A DNA stretch of 64,000 nucleotides from Bacillota bacterium (GTDB lineage Bacteria > Bacillota > Bacilli > Alicyclobacillales > SLC66), in the NCBI GenBank assembly GCA_026627345.1, contig JAPNUP010000182.1, forward strand, positions 1-64,000. The letters run 5' to 3'. The notes beneath the pieces are model-generated. The model was not told the origin of the DNA, ran no database searches, and saw only the letters and a list, made by a program, of their open reading frames with translations. The number at the start of each line of letters is the position of its first letter. Positions within the stretch are counted from its first letter, which is position 1. A program made the translations under genes and the position numbers. This document shows positions 8,609 to 17,182 of the stretch, in pieces.

Positions 8609-10149
8609 CATGTGTCAAACATCTGTTGACGCGGTAGACAAAGCGTGACACAGGTGCCGTGTCCCTGCTCACTCTCTACGCGCAACATCCCACCGTGATC
8701 AAGGACAATACGCCGACTCACCATCATGCCAAGGCCTGTCCCCCCTGTCTTCGTTGTAAAAAAGGGGTCTCCGATACGCCGTACGACTTCAGGAGGCATA
8801 CCTGGCCCATCATCCTGGAACGAAACGCAGATTTCACGTTCATCTTGCGTGCTAGTGATCGCAAGCGTTCCCCCATCAGGCATGGCTTCAATCGCATTTT
8901 TCATGATATTGATCAGCACTTGCTTGAGCTGCGCTTCATCGGCTCGCACCCAGAGCGCACCTGCGCTCCTCACAACGATGCTGACCTTGTGCATCAGCGC
9001 TTGACCAGCAAGCAATTCGCCAGCCATTTCTAGTAGTACCGCCAAGTCGATCGTGCAACGCGAGATGACCTGTGGCTTGGCTAGCATCAGCAGTTCGTTC
9101 GTGATGTGCTCGATGCGCTCGAGTTCACCTTGCATAATCTCGACGTAGTGGCGCTCGCGATCGGCAGTGCGACCGCCTAGCAACTGTGCAAAACCTTTGA
9201 GGGCCGTCAGAGGATTACGAATCTCGTGTGCAAGCCCTGCGGCCAACTCCCCAGCCACGGACAATTGATCGGAGCGACGCAACAGCTCCTCCGAATCTTG
9301 AAGCCGCCTCTTTACACACTCCTGATCCGTAACGTCCTGGATGATACCAAACGTCTGTACCACGTGATTCCCTTGCCACACGGCCTCACCTTGGGCACAG
9401 ACAATACGCTCTTCACCGTCAGGTCTCCTAATCCGATAACGTATATCAGACGAGCATCCAAGTCCCAACTCATGCATGGCATGTTCCACTGTAGCCACAT
9501 CTTCCGGGTGAATGAAGCTAAGGAGCCGCCCGCAGCTCATGCCGGACTGCGGTTCGAGCCCAAAGATGCGATAGGCTTCGTCTGACCAGAACACCTCCTG
9601 TGTTCGCGTGTCCCTCTCCCAGCTCCCCAAGTGAGCAAATCGCTGTGTACGGTCCCACACCTGCATGTGACGTCGCAACAGGTTGTCCGTGACTTTTCGC
9701 GCGGTAACGTCACGGAAAGTCACCACAGCGCCTACCACCCCTGTGTCATCGCGAATCGGTGTGCTGCTATATTCAATAGCAAAACAACTGCCATCCCTGG
9801 TACATACCAGATCGTCTGTGATCATATAGGTAACGCCTTGTGCCACCGTGTCATGTACCGGACAGTCCGCAAACGCATACGAACTTCCATCCACACGAAC
9901 CAGTACAAGACGTTCACTGATCGCATGCCCGATCAATTCTTCTGCTTTATACCTTAAGAGGTAGGCAGCCGCCGGATTCGCATAGGTGATGATCCCTCGC
10001 GAATCCACACTGAGGATGCCTTCCTCTGCTGCCTGCAATATCTGCTCAAAGTGCCCAGACGCAATGCCCTTACTCACTTCTACTGAGCCTGCTCGCTCTT
10101 CTATGCTGAGTGACTCGCTCAGATGCAAAGACATATCCACTGGATCCAT
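8608..10149 (-). CDS. soluble sensor histidine kinase with two PAS domains
   Basis: The 513-residue product has PAS domains at about 35-150 (ILSVDSRGIITYANPAA) and 170-275 (a PAS_3-like domain with FSHPEDV-type SFIHPEDV). HisKA follows with His about 308 in GLAHEIRNPLTALKGF, then HATPase_c with NIMKNAIEAM, DDGPGMP and GTGLGMMV. No membrane segment is seen. The architecture resembles KinA/KinE sporulation kinases. ATG 10149 has AAGAGGTG 8 bases upstream. The upstream region holds a sigma-H type promoter (10185-10213), the same class that drives kinA in B. subtilis. The site supports a role at the onset of sporulation, but the partner protein is not in view. Confidence 0.88.
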   Translation of the reverse strand: MDPVDMSLHLSESLSIEERAGSVEVSKGIASGHFEQILQAAEEGILSVDSRGIITYANPAAAYLLRYKAEELIGHAISERLVLVRVDGSSYAFADCPVHDTVAQGVTYMITDDLVCTRDGSCFAIEYSSTPIRDDTGVVGAVVTFRDVTARKVTDNLLRRHMQVWDRTQRFAHLGSWERDTRTQEVFWSDEAYRIFGLEPQSGMSCGRLLSFIHPEDVATVEHAMHELGLGCSSDIRYRIRRPDGEERIVCAQGEAVWQGNHVVQTFGIIQDVTDQECVKRRLQDSEELLRRSDQLSVAGELAAGLAHEIRNPLTALKGFAQLLGGRTADRERHYVEIMQGELERIEHITNELLMLAKPQVISRCTIDLAVLLEMAGELLAGQALMHKVSIVVRSAGALWVRADEAQLKQVLINIMKNAIEAMPDGGTLAITSTQDEREICVSFQDDGPGMPPEVVRRIGDPFFTTKTGGTGLGMMVSRRIVLDHGGMLRVESEQGHGTCVTLCLPRQQMFDT

Positions 10150-10184
10150 GTGTCTTGCACCTCTTTAGTTAATCGACAATAGTA

Positions 10185-10213
10185 TAATTCGACAGTCAAC
10201 ATCCAAATCCTTC
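10185..10213 (-). promoter_or_regulatory. candidate sigma-H promoter of the PAS-PAS kinase
   Basis: On the minus strand GAAGGATTT (10213-10205) and GTCGAATTA (10193-10185) are 11 bases apart. They fit the B. subtilis sigma-H pattern RnAGGAwWW - 11 to 12 - RnnGAATww at every position. The -10 is 35 bases before the start codon. TGTCGAA at 10188-10194 also matches a Spo0A box, but the overlap with the -10 explains it as well. Confidence 0.6.
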
Positions 10214-10253
10214 TGCAGTGAAGTCTGCATTGAAGCTTGACGCCAAACCTGAT

Positions 10254-11330
10254 CTACAGCCGCACAGCCTCTCTTTGCGCGATCAGACACAGTTCCGCTG
10301 CCTTAAAAGTGTGCGCCTGTGTCATCGCTTTTTCCGTTCGGTCGATACAGTCACGGATGAGTTCGCCAAAGTATGGAAATCCCACCTGGCCTTGTACCGC
10401 CAGATGCTGTTCACCGTCACTGTTGACCAGATACACGTGGTCGCCGCCTGGATGGTTTGCGATATCAATGTACTTGCGCAGCTCTATGTAGCCGTCCGTG
10501 CCGAGGATGAACGTCCGTCCGTCGCCCCACGTGCCTAGCCCATCAGGCGTAAACCAGTCGACGCGAAAGTACCCCGACGCACCATTATCTGCAATCAACG
10601 TGGCGTCGCCAAAAGTTTCGAGTTCCGGATACTGCGCCAAGTGGTATCCGACTTTGCTCGCTTGCACCTGCGCATCTTTGGCCCCTGTGTAATACAGGAA
10701 CTGTTCCACTTGATGGCTTCCAATGTCACACAAGATGCCACCGTAATCGGCCAAACGAAAAAACCAGTCAGGTCGCGTCTTGGCATTTAACCGATGCGGT
10801 CCTATGCCCATCACCTGCACGACGCGTCCAATGGCCCCGTCCGCGATGAGTTGACCCGCAAATACTGCACTCTCAACATGCAACCGCTCACTATAGTACA
10901 CGGCATACTTGCGACCGGTCCTAGCCACCATTTCCTTGACCTGTTCCAACTGGGAAAGCGTCGTAAAAGGTCCCTTATCGGTAAAATAGTCCTTGCCAGC
11001 CGCCATCACGCGCATACCCAAATTCGCTCGCTCCGAAGGCACTGCGGCACTCGCCACGAGTCGTACATCTGCGTCAGCCAGCACCTCATCTTCTGATCGC
11101 GCAACCTGTACACCCGGATAGACTCGGCGAAACGCCGCGACTTTCGCTTCATCTGGATCGTACACCCACTTGATCGTGGCCCCGGCCTCCGTAAGCCCGT
11201 TGCACATGCCGTAAATGTGCCCGTGATCGAGTCTGACAGCTGCAATCGGAAACTCACCCGGTCCGCATACTGGCTTTGGTTTCCCTTGCGGTGCATAGTT
11301 CATACCGTCTCTACGATCCACGAAAAGCAC
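10254..11330 (-). CDS. Gfo/Idh/MocA family oxidoreductase
   Basis: The N-terminal Rossmann part (about 28-150) includes LDHGHIYGM, where a canonical GxGxxG is replaced, and a strand ending VYDPD. A conserved lysine/proline-like segment GKDYFTDKGPFTTL corresponds to the family EKP region, here DKG. The C-terminal domain (about 155-350) has DIGSHQVEQFLYYTG, the site of the usual catalytic His. These enzymes act on sugars or inositols with NAD(P); the substrate is not evident. GTG 11330 is the furthest start, but ATG 11303 and GTG 11321 are plausible. Downstream on the other side are minus-strand metabolic genes, with no clear operon partner. Confidence 0.82.
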   Translation of the reverse strand: MLFVDRRDGMNYAPQGKPKPVCGPGEFPIAAVRLDHGHIYGMCNGLTEAGATIKWVYDPDEAKVAAFRRVYPGVQVARSEDEVLADADVRLVASAAVPSERANLGMRVMAAGKDYFTDKGPFTTLSQLEQVKEMVARTGRKYAVYYSERLHVESAVFAGQLIADGAIGRVVQVMGIGPHRLNAKTRPDWFFRLADYGGILCDIGSHQVEQFLYYTGAKDAQVQASKVGYHLAQYPELETFGDATLIADNGASGYFRVDWFTPDGLGTWGDGRTFILGTDGYIELRKYIDIANHPGGDHVYLVNSDGEQHLAVQGQVGFPYFGELIRDCIDRTEKAMTQAHTFKAAELCLIAQREAVRL

Positions 11331-11361
11331 CGTCCCTTCTTCTCCATTGACGAAGCCCTAT

Positions 11362-11967
11362 TCAATCCGTTGTTGTGGTGTCGAGATCTGCGCGATGTTG
11401 TGCGCGTAAAGCCGCATTGACTTCTTTCGCACGAAAGAAGTCCCCTCCTTTGGCCACCGCGTCATCCGTGCCCCAGCGAATCTCCTTGTCGCGCAGTGAA
11501 ACCAAGGGGATGTGTTTCGAACAGTGAATGTACGCTTCATCGACGGATAACCTCACCCAGCGCTCTGCACGGGGATCGGACAAATCAGCGATTTCACTCT
11601 CGATACTGGCACGGCCATTGACGTGTAAGCCGATCCCATGTTGAAAGAAATCGATAAACAAAAGCCCCATGTGCGGATTCTCCGAGACATTACCGAGACT
11701 CGCATAAACGCCGTTTCCCCTATATTCTGGATAGGCCAGTGTGTTCTCGTCAAGGACGGCCACAAATCCAGGCTCCCCACCGCGAAACGACGCGTCACAG
11801 TGACCGTTCCCATCAGCCGTTGCGACGAACACCATCGTTTGTCGACGGATAAAATCGATCATGATAGGACTGAGAAAAGACAACATCTGATTGTCGTAAA
11901 AAGCGGCAGCGCGATTCGCGCTGTCAAAGGCAACCTGCAATTCGCGCTCACCGGCAGACCCAAACAC
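11362..11967 (-). CDS. pyridoxamine 5'-phosphate oxidase family protein
   Basis: The 201-residue product has the split-barrel flavin fold signature FIRRQTMVFVATADGNGHCDASFRG... within residues about 35-60 and a later NPHMGLLFIDFFQ strand. Such proteins bind FMN or F420 and reduce small molecules; the branch with this N-terminus (RAAAFYDNQMLSFLSP) is usually only annotated as a family protein. GTG 11967 has CAGGAG 10 bases upstream and fits the family N-terminus; the frame also opens at GTG 12003, overlapping the tyrS stop as GTGA. Translation coupled to tyrS is possible. Confidence 0.8.
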   Translation of the reverse strand: MFGSAGERELQVAFDSANRAAAFYDNQMLSFLSPIMIDFIRRQTMVFVATADGNGHCDASFRGGEPGFVAVLDENTLAYPEYRGNGVYASLGNVSENPHMGLLFIDFFQHGIGLHVNGRASIESEIADLSDPRAERWVRLSVDEAYIHCSKHIPLVSLRDKEIRWGTDDAVAKGGDFFRAKEVNAALRAQHRADLDTTTTD

Positions 11968-11999
11968 AGACGCGGATCTCCTGACCACTCGCACCCTGC

Positions 12000-13259
12000 T
12001 CACTCGAAGCGCACGAGAAAATATTTCTTCTTGCCGCGCCGAACGATAAGAAATTCGCCCCCGTACAATGCAGTGTCAGTAAAAGAGCGATCGACATCCA
12101 CAACTCGCTCTCCGTTGACACTAATTGCGCCACTCGAGACGTCCTCACGCGCTTGGCGTCGCGACGAACAGATGCCAGCGTCTACCAAGATACCGACCAA
12201 ATCGCGCGCGTGCTCGCCCGGTAGCGTAGTCGACGGAGTCCCATCAAAGACATCGCGAATCTCTTCTACGGTCAGAGATTCGATGTTGCCACTAAACAAG
12301 ACGCCCGAAAGATACTCGGCGCGCTTCGAAGCGTCCGCCCCATGCACCATTGTGGTGACCTCTTGAGCCAAGGTACGCTGTGCCAGACGGGCACCCGGAT
12401 CAGCGAGCATCGCGCTTTGCAGGTCTGTGATTTCTTCTCCCGACAGAAAGGTGAAGTACTGGAGAAAGCGAATCACGTCGTCATCCGGTGTATTGAGCCA
12501 AAATTGGTAGAATTGGTACACCGAAGTCTTTTGTGCATCCAGCCATACCGCGCCTGATTCTGTCTTGCCAAACTTCGTCCCATCAGCCTTCGTTACGAGT
12601 GGAATCGTGAGGCCGAACGCCTGCTGCCCATCCAAACGCCGGATCAAATCGACGCCGCCTACAATATTGCCCCACTGGTCTGAGCCGCCGATCTGCAAGA
12701 GGCAGCCGTGCCTGCGAAACAACTCGAGAAAGTCATTCGATTGCAGTAACATATAACTGAACTCCGTAAAGGAAATCCCACTTTCCAAACGCGCCGACAC
12801 TGACTCGCGAGCGAGCATGGTATTAATGCTAAAGTTTTTGCCTATGTCGCGCAAAAACGCGATCACACTGAGAGGTTCAGTCCAGTCGTAGTTATTCACC
12901 ACACGTCCCGGATTGGCGACGGCGTCAAAATCGATAAAACGAGCGAGTTGGGCCTGGATCTTGCCTGTCCACTCTACCACCGTCTGCGCCTCTTGCAGCG
13001 TGCGTTCTTGCTTCTTACCACTCGGGTCGCCGATCAGCCCGGTCGCGCCTCCCACCACAGCAATCGGCGTGTGACCAGCCAACTGAAAGCGCCGCAGGGT
13101 GAGAATCGGCAGCAAGCTGCCAATATGCAAACTGTCAGCAGTGGGATCAAAACCGACGTACACAGCGATCGGCCCTTCGGCCAGTCGCTTCTCTAACGCT
13201 TCGCGATCAGTGACTTGAAACACCAAACCGCGTGCGTCTAGGTCTTCTATCAAGCTCAT
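12000..13259 (-). CDS. tyrS: tyrosyl-tRNA synthetase
   Basis: The enzyme charges tRNA-Tyr. The 419-residue product shows the class I HIGH motif as HIGS in GFDPTADSLHIGSL, the tyrosine pocket (SDQWGNIVGG), the KMSKS motif as KFGKT, and a C-terminal S4 RNA-binding domain from about residue 350. ATG 13259 has AAGGGG 9 bases upstream. The gap to the upstream gene is only about 130 bases, and I see no T-box specifier or antiterminator, so T-box control is not supported here. Confidence 0.97.
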   Translation of the reverse strand: MSLIEDLDARGLVFQVTDREALEKRLAEGPIAVYVGFDPTADSLHIGSLLPILTLRRFQLAGHTPIAVVGGATGLIGDPSGKKQERTLQEAQTVVEWTGKIQAQLARFIDFDAVANPGRVVNNYDWTEPLSVIAFLRDIGKNFSINTMLARESVSARLESGISFTEFSYMLLQSNDFLELFRRHGCLLQIGGSDQWGNIVGGVDLIRRLDGQQAFGLTIPLVTKADGTKFGKTESGAVWLDAQKTSVYQFYQFWLNTPDDDVIRFLQYFTFLSGEEITDLQSAMLADPGARLAQRTLAQEVTTMVHGADASKRAEYLSGVLFSGNIESLTVEEIRDVFDGTPSTTLPGEHARDLVGILVDAGICSSRRQAREDVSSGAISVNGERVVDVDRSFTDTALYGGEFLIVRRGKKKYFLVRFE

Positions 13260-13388
13260 CTTTCTGTGCCCCTTACTCACTTTTCATTATCGTTTCATCC
13301 TGTGCTATACGCGAAAAAAAGTCAATATCGGCAAGTGATCGATACGTGAGAGAGTGTGGGCGAGATGCACTTTCGTACTCGCAGTCGC

Positions 13389-14159
13389 CTATGGCACTAA
13401 AAGGGTCAGACCCGCGTCCATACGCACGGTCTGTCCGCGGATCATCTCGGCCTCAGGCGAACATAGAAAGAGCGCCAGGTTAGCCACATCGTCGGGAGTC
13501 ACCATGCGGTGATAAGGTAGTTTGTCCTTAATGGCTGACCAAGTCTTGTCGATCTCCGGAAAATGTTCGATCGCGTCTGTTTCCACGGCGCCGGCGGATA
13601 TCGCATTAGCATTGATCCGCTGCGGGGCCAACTCAATGGCGAGGTAGCGAATCATCGCTTCGATCGCCGCCTTGGTCGCCCCGACACTCGTATAGTAGGG
13701 GAAGACACGGTCCGAGCCAAAGGACGAGATCGCGAGCATAGCACCGCCTTCGGTCATGAGTGCGGCTGCTCGCTGCGCCCCGAGCAAGAGCGCGCGCGTG
13801 TTGATATTGACAGTCCAGTCCCAACCTTTCACATCGAGATCCATCGCTTTGCGATTGCGCCCAGACGCGGCGTTATGGACATAGACGTCGAGGCGACCAA
13901 AGCGTTCTGTCACGGCGTCAAATAGCGCATGTACTTTCTCTTCTTGCGCAAGGTTCGCTTTGACGAGCAGCGCACGACGACCGAGCGCCTCTACCTCCGC
14001 TGCCGTAGCTCGCGCGGCATCGGCGTTACGAAAGTAGTGGACCACCACATCAGCGCCTTCTTGTGCGAAGCGCAGCGTCAGTGTTCGACCAATGCCGCGC
14101 GAGCTTCCGGTCACGCACACCACTTTACCTTCATACCGTTTCTGTAACATCGTGATCAT
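13389..14159 (-). CDS. fabL: enoyl-ACP reductase-like SDR (FabL type)
   Basis: The 256-residue product aligns by eye with B. subtilis FabL: TGSSRGIGRTL, VKANLAQEEKVHALFD, RLDVYVHNAASG, WDWTVNINTRALL, SVGATKAAIEAMIRYLAIEL and a C-terminal EMIRGQTVRMDAG. FabL catalyses the last reduction step of fatty acid elongation with NADPH and is insensitive to triclosan. The catalytic Tyr is in PYYTSVGATK (YxxxxxxK spacing typical of FabL/FabI). ATG 14159 follows GAAGGAGCG. Other SDR functions remain possible because the group is broad, but the resemblance is close. Confidence 0.75.
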   Translation of the reverse strand: MITMLQKRYEGKVVCVTGSSRGIGRTLTLRFAQEGADVVVHYFRNADAARATAAEVEALGRRALLVKANLAQEEKVHALFDAVTERFGRLDVYVHNAASGRNRKAMDLDVKGWDWTVNINTRALLLGAQRAAALMTEGGAMLAISSFGSDRVFPYYTSVGATKAAIEAMIRYLAIELAPQRINANAISAGAVETDAIEHFPEIDKTWSAIKDKLPYHRMVTPDDVANLALFLCSPEAEMIRGQTVRMDAGLTLLVP

Positions 14160-14173
14160 CTCGCTCCTTCGCA

Positions 14174-14953
14174 TCAACCAAACTGCCAGACTGTATGGCT
14201 GAGATTTCCAAACTGATAACTTCTGTGCAAGAGGGTCGCTTTTTGCTCGTGGTCCGCTGCGCCCATCGCGTAAAACAGCGGCACGAGGTGTTCATTGCCG
14301 CCTGGCGGCACGGCTAAGGAGGCGTGTGGCGCTTGGACAGCATACGAGAACAGCGACTTTAGATCCCATACCTGCAAAGCCTTTGTGATCCAGTCGTCAA
14401 ATGTAACCGCCCAATCATCTATCTTGTCCGGCTCCGAGAAAGCAAGAGCACGGAGATTGTGCACTGTGCCGCCACTTCCGATGAGGAGGACATCCTGACT
14501 GCGCAGCGCCGCGAGGGCCTGTCCGATCGCGTATTGCTGTTCAGGCTTCAGACGCGGGTTCACCGACATCGCGATAACCGGTATATCAGCGTCCGGGAAA
14601 ACACGTCGCAGGACCACCCAAGCGCCATGATCCAGTCCGCGCCCGGCTTCGAGCTGACATGGAACGCCCGCTTCGCCAAGCAAAGACGCGATCTCTTGCG
14701 AGAGGGTCGCGTCACCTGACGCAGGGTACTCTATGCTGTACAGCTCTTGGGGAAATCCGCCGAAATCATACATCATCGTATGTTTCTGCGAAGCGCTGAC
14801 CTGTTGCACGAGGCTCAACCAATGCGCGGAGAACAGCACGATGGCTCGCGGTCGTGATATCGCCCAGTGTAACTGGCCTAGAAACTGACTGTACTCGTTA
14901 TCCTCGATTGCTAACATAGGCGAGCCGTGTGCAATAAATAACGATGGTAACAT
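14174..14953 (-). CDS. LigB-type extradiol ring-cleavage dioxygenase, DODA-like
   Basis: The 259-residue product has the N-terminal AHGSPMLAI, SAHWLS, GLDHGAWVVLRRVFP and GSGGTVHNL signatures of the class III DODA (YgiD-like) family. The metal ligands are expected at His in AHGS, SAHW, and GTVHN. Known members open catechol rings such as DOPA with Fe or Zn. The substrate here is unknown, and no aromatic pathway surrounds it. ATG 14953 has GGGAGG 8 bases upstream. It runs into the fabL-like gene with a 15-base gap. Confidence 0.85.
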   Translation of the reverse strand: MLPSLFIAHGSPMLAIEDNEYSQFLGQLHWAISRPRAIVLFSAHWLSLVQQVSASQKHTMMYDFGGFPQELYSIEYPASGDATLSQEIASLLGEAGVPCQLEAGRGLDHGAWVVLRRVFPDADIPVIAMSVNPRLKPEQQYAIGQALAALRSQDVLLIGSGGTVHNLRALAFSEPDKIDDWAVTFDDWITKALQVWDLKSLFSYAVQAPHASLAVPPGGNEHLVPLFYAMGAADHEQKATLLHRSYQFGNLSHTVWQFG

Positions 14954-15028
14954 GCATGACACCTCCCGATGTCTAACTCTCTCACAACATCTTAACCGCC
15001 GACACTTGACCCTCGATCCACGTCGACT

Positions 15029-16261
15029 TCATCCTCTTTGAACAAAATCCCAAAAGTTGTTATCCAACAGTCGGGTCACATCTCTTTGGATCTGGTCGTC
15101 TGTCACGCGCAGACCGGTGCTCGCTAGGGCCTCATACTGATCTGCGAGCACACCGGCTATCACCGTGCGGCTATTGTGCCATTTATAGATGAGGTGTTCC
15201 AACACGCGCGCGTCTGAATGTTGCGGGATAAACGTCGGGCCCAACAACTCCAATCGCATACGCGTGATCTCATCGACGAGCGATCCTGTATTGACAAACC
15301 ACCAGCACCCAAAAGGCATCAGATTGCGAAATTTACGGGCTGTGACAGCTAGCGCATGCTGATTCTCGCGCGCGAGGACGGTGACCAGAAACCTTTGCTC
15401 CGGGTACATCGCACAGAGGCGTTCAATCGGCACAAGCGACGCCAGCCCCGAACTATCTCCCGCATCTCGGAGTTGCGGATTCACCTGTCTGCGCACGCCG
15501 ATCATCAAAGCCAGCGGCAATCGCTGCGCTGCGCAAAAAGGCAACACGGCCTCACGAAGCAATTGACTGCGCACGCTGTCGTCCGGGAAATCGAAAGTGG
15601 GCTCAACGGACAGTGCGAGATAAACGGGGTGCATCACCTGTGCCCAGTCTTCGAGAAAGCGCCGCACCTCGTCAAATGTCTGACCACTCAAATCTGCGCA
15701 CACAGCATAGCCTAAGGCCGTCAGCTGTCGCACTGCGCCTGCAAAGTCATTGAGAACGCGATCGAGGCGAAGTGCGGCGTGAAAGCGCGGGTGCACCTTG
15801 ACTCCCCCGCGCCAATGCACTGCTTCTCGCTCGTCGAGCGGATCATTGGTCATCACCAAACGCTCTACTCCTGCCGCGTCCATGACGCGCTCGACATACT
15901 CGTCCCCTGCTTGCGCTTGCAGCGTCTGGCGTAGAGAATCCAGATCGCCAAGATCGGCGCCAAGCGTCTTCGCGATCGTAAGCACGCCACACGCCGCCTC
16001 GCTCAGCGGACTGTTGCGAACAAATAAACTGTCCCAGATTACTTCCGCCTGCCGCTTCGTATCAAGGTCAAAAAAAGCATCGTATGCATGCGTATGTACC
16101 CGGAATGCTTCCGCGATCAGGTAGTGATAGGTTAGTACGTGGTCTGCTCCGCTCATCTGTAGCGAGCCAAAAGACGGAGGAAACAGGTGCGTATGCATAT
16201 CCGTAACCCGCGTACTGCGTACAATCTCTGTCACTGTGAGGCGCAACTGCTGATCGGTCAT
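15029..16261 (-). CDS. uronate isomerase-like amidohydrolase
   Basis: The 410-residue product resembles glucuronate isomerase: TDMHTHLFPP carries the HxH metal motif near residue 21, with conserved YHYLIAEAF, VERLVMTNDP, HPRFHAALRLD and a late GCWWFVNTGSLVDEITRMRLELLG. UxaC converts glucuronate to fructuronate. The typical length is about 470, so this is a somewhat short member. ATG 16261 is preferred (AAGGGTG upstream). It lies 23 bases after an SDR resembling D-mannonate oxidoreductase, the next enzyme of the same path, which strengthens the call. uxuA and a kinase are not in the window. Confidence 0.72.
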   Translation of the reverse strand: MTDQQLRLTVTEIVRSTRVTDMHTHLFPPSFGSLQMSGADHVLTYHYLIAEAFRVHTHAYDAFFDLDTKRQAEVIWDSLFVRNSPLSEAACGVLTIAKTLGADLGDLDSLRQTLQAQAGDEYVERVMDAAGVERLVMTNDPLDEREAVHWRGGVKVHPRFHAALRLDRVLNDFAGAVRQLTALGYAVCADLSGQTFDEVRRFLEDWAQVMHPVYLALSVEPTFDFPDDSVRSQLLREAVLPFCAAQRLPLALMIGVRRQVNPQLRDAGDSSGLASLVPIERLCAMYPEQRFLVTVLARENQHALAVTARKFRNLMPFGCWWFVNTGSLVDEITRMRLELLGPTFIPQHSDARVLEHLIYKWHNSRTVIAGVLADQYEALASTGLRVTDDQIQRDVTRLLDNNFWDFVQRG

Positions 16262-16284
16262 CCTCGCTTCACCCTTCGAACACG

Positions 16285-17046
16285 TCATAACTTCATCGCA
16301 GTGAATCCGCCATCCACGGGAATCAGCGCGCCTGTCACAAAACCGGAAGCTTGTTCGGATGCGAGCCACACTACCGTCCCTTGCAACTCCGTCGGTTCGC
16401 CTAGCCGCCCCATCGGCGTTTGACTGTAGATGGCATCCACGCGCTCCTTCGTTAGAATTTTGCGATTTTGTTCGGCGGGAAAGAAGCCAGGAATGATAGC
16501 ATTGACACGCACGATCGGCGCGAATTCACGAGCGAGGTATTGCGTTGCATTGTTGAGTGCCGCTTTGGACGCAGAATAGGCAAAGACGCCAGACAGCGGC
16601 TGTAGCGAAGAAACCGAGGAGATGTGAATGATCGAACCGCCACCGTCTTCCATCATCTGCTTGCCAAATATCTGTGCGGCTTGAAAGGCGCTTTTGACGT
16701 TCACGGTAAAAATGTCGTCCCAGTCTTCGTCGGTCACCTCCAAAAATGGTTTTTTACTGTTAATCCCTGCGCAGTGCACTAAGATGTCTAGGTGCCCAGC
16801 CCACTTTCCCACTTGCTCCTGTAGTTGCTCGAGTGAAGAGCGTGCAGTCAAATCAACGTAAAACGCCTCTGCATCGTGTCCACTTTGCACCAACTCCGCG
16901 CGCACCGCACGTGCCTTGTCTTGATCGCGTCCAGCAATCGCGACTCGCGCCCCGTGCGCCGCTAACCCCTTGACAAGCGCACTGCCGAGTACGCCGTTGC
17001 CGCCAAGTACAAGCGCCGAGCGGCCTGTGAGGTCAAACAGTTGCAT
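16285..17046 (-). CDS. SDR oxidoreductase, D-mannonate (fructuronate) oxidoreductase-like
   Basis: This 253-residue SDR has the nucleotide loop GGNGVLGSA, the catalytic YSASKAAL, and the tail IIPGFFPAEQNRKIL, then PMGRLGEPTELQGTVVWLAS and a GALIPVDGG ending. The PGFFPAEQNR segment is characteristic of YjmF-type D-mannonate oxidoreductases that interconvert fructuronate and mannonate. ATG 17046 sits close after CAGGTGA. The downstream uronate isomerase-like gene supports a hexuronate role; glucose dehydrogenase-like activity cannot be excluded. Confidence 0.75.
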   Translation of the reverse strand: MQLFDLTGRSALVLGGNGVLGSALVKGLAAHGARVAIAGRDQDKARAVRAELVQSGHDAEAFYVDLTARSSLEQLQEQVGKWAGHLDILVHCAGINSKKPFLEVTDEDWDDIFTVNVKSAFQAAQIFGKQMMEDGGGSIIHISSVSSLQPLSGVFAYSASKAALNNATQYLAREFAPIVRVNAIIPGFFPAEQNRKILTKERVDAIYSQTPMGRLGEPTELQGTVVWLASEQASGFVTGALIPVDGGFTAMKL

Positions 17047-17182
17047 GCCGTCACCTGCTTCCCACGTTCTACTCTCCTCACTATAAACCTGTATTTCATA
17101 GAGGGTCAATCAGCGAATCTATGGTATACTCTTACATGTTGGCAACACGTATGCGATCCTGTGCTGGAGGTGCTACACCACC

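Noticed and set aside
10188-10194. Spo0A box for the PAS-PAS kinase
   Set aside because: TGTCGAA here is fully explained as part of the sigma-H -10 element.
13260-13388. T-box leader for tyrS
   Set aside because: The gap is about 130 bases and I find no specifier loop or antiterminator; too short for the usual leader.
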